This document shows positions 1 to 12,197 of a stretch of 64,000 nt of DNA, in pieces. Below the pieces are notes generated by a model, which was given only the letters and a program-made list of their open reading frames with translations, had not been told where the DNA came from and did not search any database. The position numbers and the translations under genes were made by a program. Source of the stretch: Numida meleagris (Eukaryota; Chordata; Aves; Galliformes; Numididae); the NCBI RefSeq assembly GCF_002078875.1, contig NC_034414.1:34324753-34388752 (forward strand), in the 5' to 3' direction. Position 1 is the stretch's first letter, and each line of letters begins with the position of its first letter.

Positions 1-305
1 TTTGCAGCTATTCACACATCTGGAGAGTACTTGTCTTCTATTTTCTTTTCAGAAAATATGCTCCACCATAACCAGCGCAATGAAGGAAGAAAAGGCCAAT
101 CAGATGGAAAACATAAGTTTCTCATAGCACCTCGTGGCACTAATTGCCACCTATCAAGGCAGAAAACATTCAGATCAGCTGAGCTGTAAAGTCAAAATTC
201 AGTCTCTTTAACATTGGTCTACCAAAAAAAAAAAAAAAATGGCCAAATTGAGTGATGCTTCCTACCAATTCTCTACACTACTAAGTAAAATGTGTAAAAT
301 TATTT

Positions 306-1550
306 CCACACTGAAGTTGGAAGAGACCTCTGGAGATCATCTGAGCAGTGTTCAGGACCATGCCCAGTCAGACTTAGACTACCTCCACACATAGAGATTC
401 CACTGCCTCTCATCAAGCTATTCAAGTCTTAACTAAGAGTTACGAAGTTGTTGCTTATATTTAAACATAATTTTCTGCATTTCAGTCTCTGCCCATTGCT
501 TCTTGGTTCATCCCTCAACAACCACTGAGGAAAGCCTGGGTCTACATTCTTTACTGCTTCCCATTAGGAATTTATAATTACTGACAAAATCCTCCAGACA
601 CCCTCGCCAGTTTAGACAGAGTCATCTCTCTCAGCTTCTCTAACACATGCTCCAAGCCCTCTCTCACTGGCCCTTCACTGAACTTGCTTGAGAATGTTCA
701 TGCCTCTCATGGTTCTATACCCAAAACTAGATACAGAATCTCACCAGTCCCCAGTAGAGGGGGAAAATATCTCCTTGACATACTGGTGATGGTCTTCCTA
801 TTGCAGACCAGGATGCTGTTGACTTTCTTTGCTGCAAAGGTGCATTGCTGGCTCACAGTTCGCTTGTCGTCTAAGAGGACGCCAAGGTCCTTTTTTACAA
901 AGTTGGTTTCCAGACTGTCAGCCTCAAGCCTGTACAGTTGCATAGCTTTATTCCTCCCCAGGTACAGGACTTTGTGCCTCTCCTTTGCTGAACTTCGTGA
1001 TGTTTGCACTGGTTCATTTCTCAACCCTGTCAAAGTTCATCTGCAGTGCAGCACAATTATCTGGTACACCAGCCACTCCTCCCAGTTTTATATCATCTGA
1101 AAGTCTGATGGGAGTGTACTCTGTATCATCATTAACAAAATAGTTTTTGCCCAAGCATTAATTCCCAGGATAAACTACTGGTGACTAACGACCAGATTGC
1201 AACACTGATCTCAATACACTGAGCTCAGCAGTTCAGCCAGTTTTCAACTCACCTCATTGTCTACTTTTCTAACTCATATTTCATCAGTTTGTTAATGAGG
1301 GTGTTATGGAAGACTGTATTGAAAGCCTTGCTGAAGATATACAACATCTACTCTTCCTTCAAAATAGTGACTACATTGTAGGAGGCTATCAGGTTGACCA
1401 AGCCTGATTTGTCCTTTGTAAATCTACATTGACTGTACCCAATTACTTTCTCATTCTTCATGTTTGGAAAAAGCTGCCAGGATTATTTGCTCCAACACCT
1501 CCCCAGGGATCCATGTGAGACTGACCAGCCTCTTTTTCTACCAATCCCTA
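306..1550 (-). mobile_element. Old CR1 LINE, 5'-truncated, decayed reverse transcriptase
   Basis: This is an old CR1 non-LTR retrotransposon fragment read on the minus strand. Its 3' end lies near 306, where the complement shows the usual CR1 tail wording (a 'gttggaagagacctctggagatcatct' type segment, diverged). The ORF2 part runs from about 700 to 1550. The minus-strand translation at 707-1033 contains HKVLYLGRNKAMQLYRLEAD and KKDLGVLLDDK, which is the region just after the polymerase active site in CR1 ORF2. The active-site box lies at about 1103-1092 and reads L-S-D-D followed by IKLGG, instead of the family's usual F-A-D-D followed by TKLGG. Further in (1250-1540) the complement resembles the upstream palm/fingers region, but with broken frames. 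Many stops and frameshifts make it a dead copy. The end near 1550 is where similarity fades and is approximate. The plus-strand ORF at 684-1100 is only its antisense shadow. Confidence 0.85.
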
Positions 1551-3135
1551 GAGAAGGCATCAAGTACACTGTTTTTTTCCATGTATTTTGAGATTTCACA
1601 CTCTTTTCCTAATCACCACACCACTACCTCACCCCACCCTACAAAAGAGATCTGTATTCATATTAAGGAAATAAAAAACCTTAAAGTTACATGGAGGCTT
1701 CAAGAGTGAAGCTACAAAAGATATAGTCATTAATTTTGTGATGCATGCTGTCCATCAATAATTTAACCGTCACCAGCATCCTTCAACTCTGTAAACTTGT
1801 AACATTTGGTTAAGATCATATTTTAGTTAGAAGAAACTCATTATGCACGCATTCAAGAAGATAAACTTCCTGAAACTCCTCATCGTAATATTTGTTCAAA
1901 TAGCTCACCAATTACAAATCTATTTTACTTAACCTAGAATAAGGAACACGTTAGGTCTGCAGCAAGAGGCATATTCAAATGCAAGCAGCCTGACAGTAAC
2001 TGCAGTCATTCCAAGACAATTAATAATGTAAAATAATTAAACTCCTTTCTGACTCCAACCCTCTGAGCATCCAACCAATGAACACAGTGCGTACCTGTGG
2101 TCTCCCTCTTAGTCATACCTTACAAACCAAACATCCCAATGAATATGTTGATTCAGCATCTAGATTTAACTTTAAAATTATTCCATTGGAGTATAAAATA
2201 AAAATAGCTTGCAATTAATATGGAAGCAGGTTTTTTTCATCTACAGTGAACATACATTATACGCCGAGGAAGCATGGGATGAAAAAAATAGCTGAGCATC
2301 AGAAATTAATAAACCATGACCATTAGTTATTTCGCATACTCCTATGACAGTATAAGAAAAATTGGGTACAAGAGGTACAGTCAGAAGGTAGATACCTTAA
2401 AAATATACAACAGTACTAGTAGTTCCATCCGTTATGGTAACATGAGCTTTAAAACTCAGATAACATTTATTTGACTTAATAAATCTGAATATAACCACAG
2501 TCATTTAATATTCAGCTCTCAAACTTCAGAAGGGTATCCATTCTGCAGAGATGGGCTGCTATATTAAGTTTATAGTATTGAAACTGCTTAAAGTCCCCAA
2601 TGTCTATAGAAACAAGCTTCCTGATTAAACCTTTATTCTTCCTTTTTTTAATATCCTGACGTGTACCCAAATCCCTGTACCTCATCCCAGATGGAATTCA
2701 GACCTCAAGGTGACTTCAAGCAGAGACAAAATAGACAGTTTGCCTAGAGTATAAACTGATGAAGGTTTAAAATCTAAAGCCTTAGGTTAAAAAAAAAAGT
2801 CTCTCAGAAATGCTATTAATACTGTTTAGAAATTCAACGTCCAGCCTATACTGGCATAATGACAGAGTTCTTCCTTTCTTCCCTCAGTGCTTCATGATAC
2901 TGAATCCATATACACTGATGTACTGGGAGTGGGCAGCCACAGCAACAGTCCTGCACTCTGTTCTGTTTTGCGCCTGTTTCCAGCGAGTAGGCACATTCAC
3001 AAACCACCTCAACAAAGGAAGAGATCTGAGACTGCAAGCTCAGGGCACTTCTCTTTTTTTTTTTTTTTTCTCTGTTTTTTTATTAGTGCCAACAGCAAAG
3101 CCACATTACACTGCTGCATCTTGGAGTCTGTATTC

Positions 3136-3660
3136 ACGAAATCACAGAATCATAGGAGTCAGAATGCATCTCTGGAGATCAACTAGTTCAACTCCTCTGC
3201 TAAAGCAGGTGCCCTGAAGTAGGTTACATAGAAAAACATTCAGGTGGGTTTTGAATATCTCCAGAGGAGACTCCACAACTCTGTGCAGCCTGTTCCAGTG
3301 CTCTCTCACCCTAAAAATAAAAGTTTTTCTTCATGTTCATACAGAACTTCCTGCATGTTCACTGTCCTTTGTTCTGTCACTAGACACTGTTGAAAGGAGC
3401 CTAGTCACATCCACTTGACTCCCATCCATTAGAAATTTATAAGCATTGATAGGATCCCTTCTCAGCCTTTTCTTCTCTCAACTGAATAGTCTCAGGTCTC
3501 CCAGCCTTTCCGCATAAGGGAGAAGCTCCAGGCCTCTAATAATCTTTATGGCCCTCTGCTGGGCTCTCTCCAGTTCACTGTCTTTCTTGAACTGAGGAGC
3601 TCAGAACTAGACACAGTACCCCAGAGCAGATTGGAAGCGGAGGATAACCTTTGCTTTTTT
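3136..3660 (-). mobile_element. CR1 LINE 3' fragment
   Basis: This minus-strand CR1 fragment covers the C-terminal end of ORF2 and the 3' UTR. Plus-strand position 3136 starts with the reversed CR1 terminal wording 'aatcacagaatcatagg'. This is followed by the conserved 3' UTR and ORF2 tail (complements of 'tgtgcagcctgttccagtg', 'cctttccgcataagggag' and 'ctgggctctctccagttc'). It is moderately diverged and has no open frame of useful length. A 16-base T tract (3054-3069) lies about 65 bases before it. The 5' truncation point near 3660 is approximate. Confidence 0.88.
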
Positions 3661-3831
3661 AAAATCAGGCTAATATATGAATGTGAATTAATTATTAGTA
3701 TTTCAGAAACATGGTGTAAATACCTGGGCTTCTTTGCAATAGTACTGCTGATATGCAAGACACCACAGGTAGCTGGATAGGTGAAGGATGAAAAACAAGC
3801 CTCCTTGTTCTCTTTCACACCTCTCCAATGT

Positions 3832-3885
3832 ATCTAAATCTAAAAATCTATTTAAATCTAAAAATCTAAAATCTAAAAATCTATT
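3832..3885. repeat. AT-rich short tandem repeat (AAATCTAAAAATCT-like)
   Basis: The words 'aaatctaaaaatct' and 'aaatctaaaatct' repeat imperfectly several times in a row. This is a local microsatellite-like array in AT-rich sequence. No gene overlaps it. Confidence 0.75.
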
Positions 3886-6800
3886 TTCTAATTTATCTAA
3901 ATATAAAAATAAGAATCTAGATTATAAGAATAAAGGGATATTCCAAATATTACCCTAGATTTTTATCCTGAGCATATAAAAGTTACACAAGACTACTGTT
4001 GAGGAAAGACTAATCTATTTTTGCCTCAGATGGCTGTCAGTAAAGGTAAGATGTTTGTGGATTTTGTTACTGGTTTTGTTTTGTTTTTATTGATGTTGTT
4101 TTAAGAAAGAGAGTGGCACTTCATTTTAGCCTTTTAAATAGAAAACTATAAATATCAAAACAACAAAAAAGTAACATACTTAAAGAATAACAATGGAAAA
4201 CTATCAGTATGCAGATTCTGTTTTCCTATTCTAACATTTCTTTAAAAATTTCAAGGTAAACACAGACTACAAAAGCCACTTCAAAGCAAGCCTTTCACTA
4301 ACAGAGGAAACAAAACAAGTACAACACAACCTGCACCAGATGCTTGACTAGAGCTACAAAGCTCACTTGAACTTCAGATGGTGAATTCTTTTTCCAGCCT
4401 GCAGTCCTTGACGTGCCTGAACAAGCTCTAAGCAGGTGAAATGAAATCTCCTGCTTTCATATGTATCATTTGAGGTTACCACTTATCCCTGCCAACTATG
4501 ACCCACGCTTAGAAGTTCATTAAGCATTAATTAACTATTACATAAAAAGACTAGAGCTTTCAAATCACAGCCAGCTCAGAACACATTAGGCTTACCTGGC
4601 CCAGTCAAATTAAGCCTTCCTTATTGCTACATGCTGCATTACTAACCCTCATTGTCATTACCACTGATAAACACAAAAATAACAAATTATCAACCCAAAC
4701 TCCTACTGCCAGACCATCCCTTAAGTAGCTAAACTAAAAACAAAACCCTTCAATATCAAACTTCCCTTCTCTCCTGCTTTGTAAATTAAAAAAAAAAAAA
4801 AGAAGAAGAAGAGAGAAAGAAGTGGGGTGAAGCACAATGCTTTTTCAGTTTTTTTTTTTATCCTGCTGATTCCAGTTGTCTGATTGCTATTTTTGATTGG
4901 ATAGCTGATGGTTCCCTAGCAACAGGTTAATTGATTGCAGCTATAAATCCAACTTTTTCAACATTTCCTTTTCATTCCTTGTTTCTAAGTTCATACACCC
5001 ACATCTATCAGGTAAAAGACAACAGATTAAAAAAATGTGATGAACAAATTAAAAAAAAAAAAAAAGGGAAAAAAAACAGTACCAGGAGAGGGATGTAATA
5101 ACATTTTATTTGAAAATGGTTTCCAATTTTAGGGGGAAAAAAAGCCATAGGGGGATTAAAATATTGTTTAAAATATCTTTTAGCATACATTTTGTTTATG
5201 CTGTACAATGCTATTCTTTAAGTATAATGATTGATATTTTTTCTTTTGCTGGTGTATCAATTAAAATGAACTCCTTTCAAATTTATAGAAGACATAGAAG
5301 TATTTACAGAAACACATAACGAAAAAAAGAAACTTGCACATAGAAGCCTGAATAATTGTTCATAAAACAGGTCCAAGGCCCACCTGCTATTTACACATCA
5401 ATAATCACTGCACTGTTAACTATTATTTAAGATTGGGGAAACGTTGTTCTATTTGTTGTAGATCTGGCAGTATTTCAAATGCAATGTTAAAGGCATCCAC
5501 TTTCAAAAACAGAAAATAGACACGAAAAAAAGGGGCCTAGGTAAGGTTTCAGGCCTGAAATTCAGTGATAAAGGACTCAGAAACCTGGCTGAATCCAAAT
5601 TCATAAATGCTCTAGACACTGCAGTTTCTGACTTGGGTACTTGAAAAGTCTAGCAGTGCTAAGCATTAAGCAGGTATTTTAAGTAATTGTGAGACCATAA
5701 GTAAATACTGACTCAGAGCATATATTTGAGGATAAGGAGGAGTAACTGAAACTACTGAAGAAGACAGGAACACCTCTAAGAAGGAATTGGAGATTGTCTC
5801 AATTTGGAAGTGCTGTCTCTATAGCAACACATTCTGGAAAATTGTAATTTCTCCTATCTATAAGAAAAAAAAAGATAACTTTCATCTTGCAGGTCACAAG
5901 AGGGTGACACCTATACACAGCACTCTGTTATCTGGTAGTTTTTACCTGTATACAAGGGATCTCACTTCTTTCTCTTTCCAGTGGAAGAAATACCTTCTTT
6001 GCTCGCACTGTTATTGGAAACATGCACGTCCATATCTGACATAGGAATACCATAACTATCATGGAACTGTAGTTTGGGTAAAACTAAGAGGTCTTCATCT
6101 TTTCTGTTGAAGCTATTTGATATTTTCCAGTCTGCAGAGATCAGAGATTTACTGAGCCAGGATGAGCAGCCACAATTGTGCTTAAAGAGTTCAAAAGAGC
6201 TGGACAAATACGGATTTTCTTTTCTTTCCTTACAGTTAGTTCAATACTTTATTGAGCAGTTTTGTTTTTTTTAATGTGAAATGTATAAACAAGGCTGGGA
6301 ACAGTGAAATCAGCTTCCCTCACTTATATCCCTAGCTACTAGGCTCCAATTCAGGCAGTGCATACTGAATGTCAGCTTACTGATTGGAGTATCACTGTGT
6401 ATCACCAGTTACTTCTACATTCCTCTCTGAAACACTTACTTATTTGTAGAAAAGTTAGAAATCTAAATCTTCAATGAAGAATCCATTTTCAAAATTTTGG
6501 CTTAGTGCACTCTAAAGAACCTATTTGACCTGTCCTTAAAATATTAAGTTCTGAAACATACTGGGCTAGAGGAAATTTCCAGCTTTGTACAGTTAATTTG
6601 TAAAATCTGTTCTAATGTTTATAATTAACAGGAGAAGTACTAGTTGAGAGGGCATTTGTTTTGAAGTCTGTTCAGCTATCACATGTGAAAAATATTTAAC
6701 TACAGATTTTTTTTTCCACATGTGAGGTATACAAAGAAAATTTAAACATGATGGCTTGAAAATGCTAAGCATCTGAGGATCATTCAGAAACGTTTTCATT

Positions 6801-7728
6801 GTAATTTCAGGCATTTTTGTGTAACTACCCATCTCCTACTTGCAACTTTTTACCACAGTCTTTCCCTATTGTTATTAATTAAGTAGTCAGCATTTTAAAT
6901 AATGTCAGTGATATTCACTGAATGTGACACAAAAGTGACTTGGACGTTAGTTCTCTCCATTATTTAAAAAACTGTTTCCTGTGGGAAGCTGCTGCATGAT
7001 CTCTAAAGTAAACCTTGGTAACATGAATCACCAAGTTATTTTCAAACACTTATTCTACCAGTTTAGCAGAGAAGAGCACAATACAATCACATCATAGCAA
7101 ATAAAGAAAAATATTATGCTAAACATATATGAAAAATAAATGGTCAAGAATGTATTTGGTGTATATTGTAGCATAAAAGACAAATGCAGGAGATATAATT
7201 TATGGGGGTGACTAAAAAGGACCCTATATAGGTTGCCTAATTTTATTTAAAAATGTAAGATATATATCTGAAGGACAAAGAATATCCAGACATATAGCTT
7301 TCCATTTTATCCACAGAATGCAGTTTCTTTCAAATGATCTTCATTATAAAAAACATTATTTTAGTTCTAGGACCAATGCTGGTCGAAAAATCTGCAGCAT
7401 TTTTATTCTGTTGATTTTGCAGGTTGAAAATGAAAAATCATTATAACTGACAGTTGGAAGTGGAATTCCTAGAGTACTAAGTGTTCTGTACTTTTTTTCC
7501 CCAAAATTTTGGTTTTATGTTAAATATTTATGTTTCATGCTCTGACATTTGACAATTTCAGAAGTATTTTTCCAGAAGTGTATTTGCATTTGTAAGGAAA
7601 TTTGTAGAAGAATGCTCACTTAAAAGAGCAGATGATAGTTTCAAGTTCAATGAATTTCTCTGAGGAAGAAAGAATTCCTCCTCTGGTGTGATATTTGATT
7701 CTTCATCCTCTGCCTCCAGCACCAAGAC
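3886..7728. other. Unique AT-rich sequence, no gene recognised
   Basis: No transposon or protein similarity was recognised apart from the candidate regulatory cluster near 4.9 kb. Low-complexity tracts include a 14-base A run leading into GAA repeats (4788-4822) and two A runs at 5051-5065 and 5069-5076. All open frames are short and of non-coding composition, except a 63-codon minus-strand frame at 7558-7749 that is treated as a weak finding. Confidence 0.6.
4891..5018 (+). promoter_or_regulatory. Candidate promoter cluster: inverted CCAAT, RFX X-box, TATA-like, splice-donor-like
   Basis: Several promoter-type motifs sit within 130 bases. ATTGG (inverted CCAAT) is at 4896-4900. GTTCCCTAGCAAC at 4911-4923 is a near-perfect RFX X-box (two half sites, one-base spacer). 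A homeodomain-type TAATTGATT is at 4928-4936. TATAAA is at 4942-4947. A CAG|GTAAAA splice-donor-like site has its GT at 5012-5013, roughly 40 bases downstream of where a TATA-directed start would fall. What is seen is only motif content. Function as the promoter of an unknown transcript with a short first exon is inference. No open frame follows and no CpG island is present. Confidence 0.3.
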
Positions 7729-9313
7729 CAGGCATGTCTGACCCAGCACAGCTCACACTGCAGCCTACCCCCTGTTGCAATGTCATCATGGCAGTGGTTC
7801 TGCCTCATTGAGCAGCCCAGATTAGTTTGCAAAGAAATCATACCAGTTTTCGAAGATTACAATTTGAAAAGACATTATATGCAGAAACATGCTGGAAAAT
7901 TCAATGCATATCAAAAGAATGCTCCGTAAGGACAAAATAGCAGAACTGAAAAAAAATCTGTCAGCTCAACATAATCTTCTTAAAAAAGTTAAATGAACTC
8001 TGTTATAAAACCTGGCTACATGGTAACAAATCTGACTACAAAAGAATGAAATTTATTAAGCAATGTATGGAAAGCATGGCTGTGTCCTCATTTAAAAAAA
8101 ACAAAAAATTATAAAATCAGTTTGTCTCACCAGACTGTAGACAGGTGAACTGAAAAAAAATTGGAAAATCTACTGAAAAAAATTTGTAGAGTAAAGCTTA
8201 ATTTCAAATCTTTTGCTTTGGTGATAGATGAAAGTACTGATACTACAGATACAACTCATTTTGCCATTTTCATTAGAGGTACTGATAATGAACATAGCGT
8301 CACTGAAGAAATGGCGTCTTTGGTGCCCTTGAAAGACACAACTGAATCTCTTGATTTATTTGAAGCAGTAAAAAAAACCGACATTAAAGAAATTTTTTTA
8401 ACCTTTGTCAGCATATCTGGCATAGCTACTGATGGCACTACTGATGGTAAAAAAGAGGGACTTATAAAATTAATAGAAGCTTATGCAATTGTCACTGGCA
8501 ATTCTTGTGTGATGAAATATCATTGCATCAAGAAAATGTATTTGCGAGAGCTTTAACAAGGGATAATGTCTTGCAAATCATCATCAAAGCTGTGAATTTC
8601 ATATAGTCCAAGGGATTGAATCATCACCAGTTCCAGGAATTCCTTAAAAGTATGGATGCTGATTATGGGCACATCATTTACTTTTCCAAAGGAAGGTGGC
8701 TAAGTCACGGTAAAATGATAAAAAGACTTCATGATTTGTGAGATGAAGTGAAGTCTTTTATGGAATCAAAACAAAAATTCGTGCCAGAACATGAAAATTA
8801 AAAGTGGCTCACGGATTTGGCATTTTTGGTGGATTTGACTACCCATTTAAATGAGTTAAACATGTATCTTCAAGGTGAAAATCAACTTATCTGTGCTGTG
8901 TTTCAAACCACAACAGTATTTGAATTGAAATGAAACTTCAGTTTTGGCAAGCTCCAGTTATGGCAAAAAATTTCATGCATCTAGATGCATTGGCTAAACA
9001 TAGTTCTGAGAACAGCAAAAAATATGCAGCCATGCTCTCCATTTTGTCATCAAAAATTTCTGATGAACACCTTGAGAACTCACTAAGAATTCCAACCACT
9101 ACCATCGAACTAGACACTGAGGCATTAGTTTCACAAAAACAGGGTCAAGTACCCCATTTGTTTTCTGTTTTTGTTGCTGTCTTTTAAGTTTTAATAAAAA
9201 ATGCACAAATAAGTTTTGCTACTCATATACATTAAATGTACATTTTATATGTGGCCTAAGACAACTCCTGTTCGCTCAATGCAGCCCAGGCATGCCAAGG
9301 TTAGACACCCATG
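7729..9313 (+). mobile_element. Decayed hAT (Charlie-type) DNA transposon with both terminal inverted repeats
   Basis: The element is bounded by imperfect inverted repeats: 7729-7744 (caggcatgtctgaccc) and the complement of 9298-9313 (catgggtgtctaacct). They agree at 11 of 16 positions and both resemble the CAGGGGTGTCC start typical of Charlie-group hAT elements. The flanking 8-mers (accaagac before, atgaagag after) agree at 5 of 8 positions, compatible with a worn 8-bp target duplication but not proof. Inside lies a broken transposase on the same strand. At about 1.6 kb it is shorter than an autonomous hAT, and the C-terminal dimerisation region is not seen, so it is either internally deleted or heavily eroded. 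The 3' end before the repeat (gtggcctaagacaactcctg, then a gcagcccagg word) also fits the Charlie subterminal style. Mobility is lost. Confidence 0.8.
7828..9186 (+). pseudogene. hAT transposase pseudogene (ZBED/GTF2IRD2-type)
   Basis: A family transposase would cut and rejoin DNA at the terminal repeats. Here it is read in pieces. 7828-7929 encodes the second half of a BED zinc finger (DYNLKRHYMQKHAGKF, with the H-x4-H pair). 7922-7996 continues one frame over (LRKDKIAELKKNLSAQHNLL). 8116-8556 has ISLSHQTVDR, a stop at 8146, then the RNase-H-like core with FALVIDESTDTTDTTHFAIF (first catalytic Asp in DEST) and GIATDGTTDG (second Asp). A small deletion near 8525 shifts the frame to HQENVFARALTRDN, NHHQFQEFLKSMDADYG, the hallmark GRWLSHG, and DLAFLVDLTTHLNELNMYLQ, with in-frame stops. 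Another shift leads to 8930-9186 (KLQFWQ). The final catalytic Glu and the hATC dimerisation domain are not recognisable. Family assignment is firm; the closest named relative is not certain. Confidence 0.82.
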
Positions 9314-12197
9314 ATGAAGAGCATCATACTGTCGATCTACATACAAGCAGACTGATTTTTTTTTTAGGTTGATTTTTAGAAAAAAAAATTGATGTTTTTT
9401 CTAATTTTAAACTTCTCCAAAGTGTATACAATGCTTTCCAAAGGGATGTCATTTCCTCTTTATGAGGAAATTTTAGTCCACACCTTGGACCTCTAATGAA
9501 AGCATTTACAGTAACGTATGTCAGATTCAAGAGAAATTCCTCAGGATTGCAACATCAAATATGCTTCAGTGATAAAGGATACTTAAGTGAATGAAAACAA
9601 AGGTATTCTTCCACCTAGGTGAGTACTTTAATCACTGTACTATTATGCTAGTCAAAAACTATTACATATCCTGTCCCTCCAGTCCAACAAATCTTGTAAC
9701 CATTTCATTCAGTGCACAACATTGCCACACAGCGATAGCCTCCATGGAAAAAAGTTTTAGGGAAATAATCTGTGCTTCCTGTAGTAGAAATTGTTAATTC
9801 CTGCTGATTTTGAATGCTTGCAGTCCTATAATCTAACTATTTCAACTCTTAAACCAAGCCGTTGTTGGAACTTTTATTGATGCAATGATATTTGCCTGAT
9901 TATTGTCATCTTGTGTTTCCATTCTTGTTAGAACTTTAAGCCAAATGGTCCATTTGTCATCCCCTCTCACTTGCTATTTTATAAGTCATAAAAATAAAGT
10001 ATACTTTAAAGTTCTAAATCATCTGTTTTGTTTTCTCACATAAGAACTCAAAGGCTTTTACAGAATATTTTATGGAAAAAAAAAAACCTCTTTAAATCTG
10101 AGATCTGCATCTGTAATTTATTTCAGTATTTTACCAACTGCTTTCTGAAGATAATGGCCAGGGAGGAGCAGAGTACCAGGCTAGTGGATGTTTTACAAAA
10201 CTATCTCTTGAAATTTTCAAATAGCACAGGGGATTTAACTGCACATTGTCTGCTGGAATGAGCATGTTTATTATGTGTAGGAGAGAAAGATTCAGAAACA
10301 GACAAAATGCTTCAAGTCTTTTTATGGTCTTCTGTTTGCATTCTGTCTGTTTAAAAAAATAGTAACTGCAGAATGTGTTCAGCAGACTGGCAAACACCTC
10401 TATGAGCACAATCAACACGAGCTGAGAGAGACTCACTTTACTTCATGAATACATTTACATTATGTCATGTGAAATTACTGAGCAGCTGTTAAGAGAAAAA
10501 AGAAAACATGATCAGTATTCTTGCAGAGGGTCTTACCGAGGACCAACAATCAAACACACATGGCAAATAGAAATGGCAGTCTGAAAAGGTGATAAGCAAT
10601 CAAGTACAGACAAAAAGTGAGACACCATGACCTTACATTCAGAGTGATCACTAAATTAACATATCTGTGCAGCATACTAGAAAATTAAGAGGACAGTAAG
10701 GACAAAGCAAACTTAAGCACAGCCACAGGCTGCACAAATCTGAACTTCCTAATCTAGTCTAATTACTGTCCATTTTACTTCCTAGATCTCCAACCTTGGC
10801 CACATAATCATTTCACCAGCACCCAGTGGTTCACAGCTAGGTTTGAGGAATCAACCTACACTGATTAAGCAAGGTGTAACTTAGATTCTTTAGGACACAG
10901 CCTAGTACGGAGCAGGGCAATCTAACAGGCTCAGTTAACTTGTCTTCATCCATTATACAGCTCTCATTTTTTCTCAGCAGAAGTCACTCCGCTCTGATCT
11001 ATAAGACAACCCTATTAGATTTGTCCAAGTTTGAACTGCAAAAGATAAAGTCATAGAAGTAAACTGACTGCCATGCTCTGGGTCTGCTCCCTTGCTGGGA
11101 TCACAGAACAGTAGCACTCTCATATAAGAGGGATGTGCCTGAAAGGCCTCTTAGAACCTTGGTTTAAACTTTGCCACCAATTAAAATAGACATTTTTGAA
11201 TTATATTAATTTATTCCAGACAGTTTTATCACTAGTGCTATATAAAAACATTTGAAGAGCAACTCTTTTGCCTTTGGATCTAGCACACTGCACCAAGTAG
11301 TAAGTAAACCAAACAGAATAGTCCCCGTGGATGCTGCCTTCAGAGGTCTTTATCCCATACTATTTTAAATAGCATGCTGAAGTCTGGATTAGACTAGTAT
11401 ACTTAGTATGCAAACGAAAACAAATATTTCTCACAGATGAGCTCTACAATTTTGCTTGCCCAGGATTTTTGTTTAATTCTTTAGAGGAGATCAGGAGAGA
11501 AAATTCTCTTGAAAAGGGAATATTAAGTTGTTAAATTCAGTCACTCTTCACCTGTTCCTCTGGAAGTACATGTGCTTCTGAGTTGCAAGGTTTATCATGA
11601 GGACACTTTTAATTCAGTAAATTTTTTAATGCAGACAGGACATTAGGATTATCTGCTGTCTAAAAGAAATGCAAAGGAGACTTGAAATCATAAAAAATAC
11701 AGTTGGAAATTATATAAAAGTTTTACAGATGTGATGCTAACATTTATTACTATTAGTTTCGTCCAGCAATATAATACACATAAAATTTAAAACATTTGCC
11801 CAGCAGAAAAACTGTTACATATTTCCAGGTTTCAGTGTGTCTGATAGGCTTAGGATGCTTGTGAAGCTCAAGGACAGATGATACAATCTTGCATATTAGT
11901 CTGGGAATACTTAAACAAGTGGGAACACTAAACACCTCTTTGCCAAAAAATGATACCAAGAGTCAGTAACAAATAATTTCTAATTTTTTATTATTATTCT
12001 CACAAGCATATTTAGGTAATTTTAAGCCTTTCTGCTGTGCATAATAAACAATGGTAAAAGGTGAGTAGTAAGTCAAAACAAGTAATGGAAAGGAAAATGC
12101 TCCTGCAGAAGTGAGAATTTGTTGAAATCTTTCGTCAGATACTCAGAACAGGCCAATCAAGGTAAGTCTATTTAATTTAATGAACCTACACCAGTTT

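Noticed and set aside
684..1100. 138-codon plus-strand open frame
   Set aside because: It is the antisense of the decayed CR1 ORF2 read on the minus strand.
4911..4925. MHC class II-type promoter
   Set aside because: The X-box word matches, but the Y box (CTGATTGG) is not in the required position downstream, and no class II coding sequence is nearby. Kept only as a generic RFX-site finding.
7721..9321. Target-site duplication of the hAT element
   Set aside because: The flanking 8-mers agree at only 5 of 8 positions, too weak to list as a feature.
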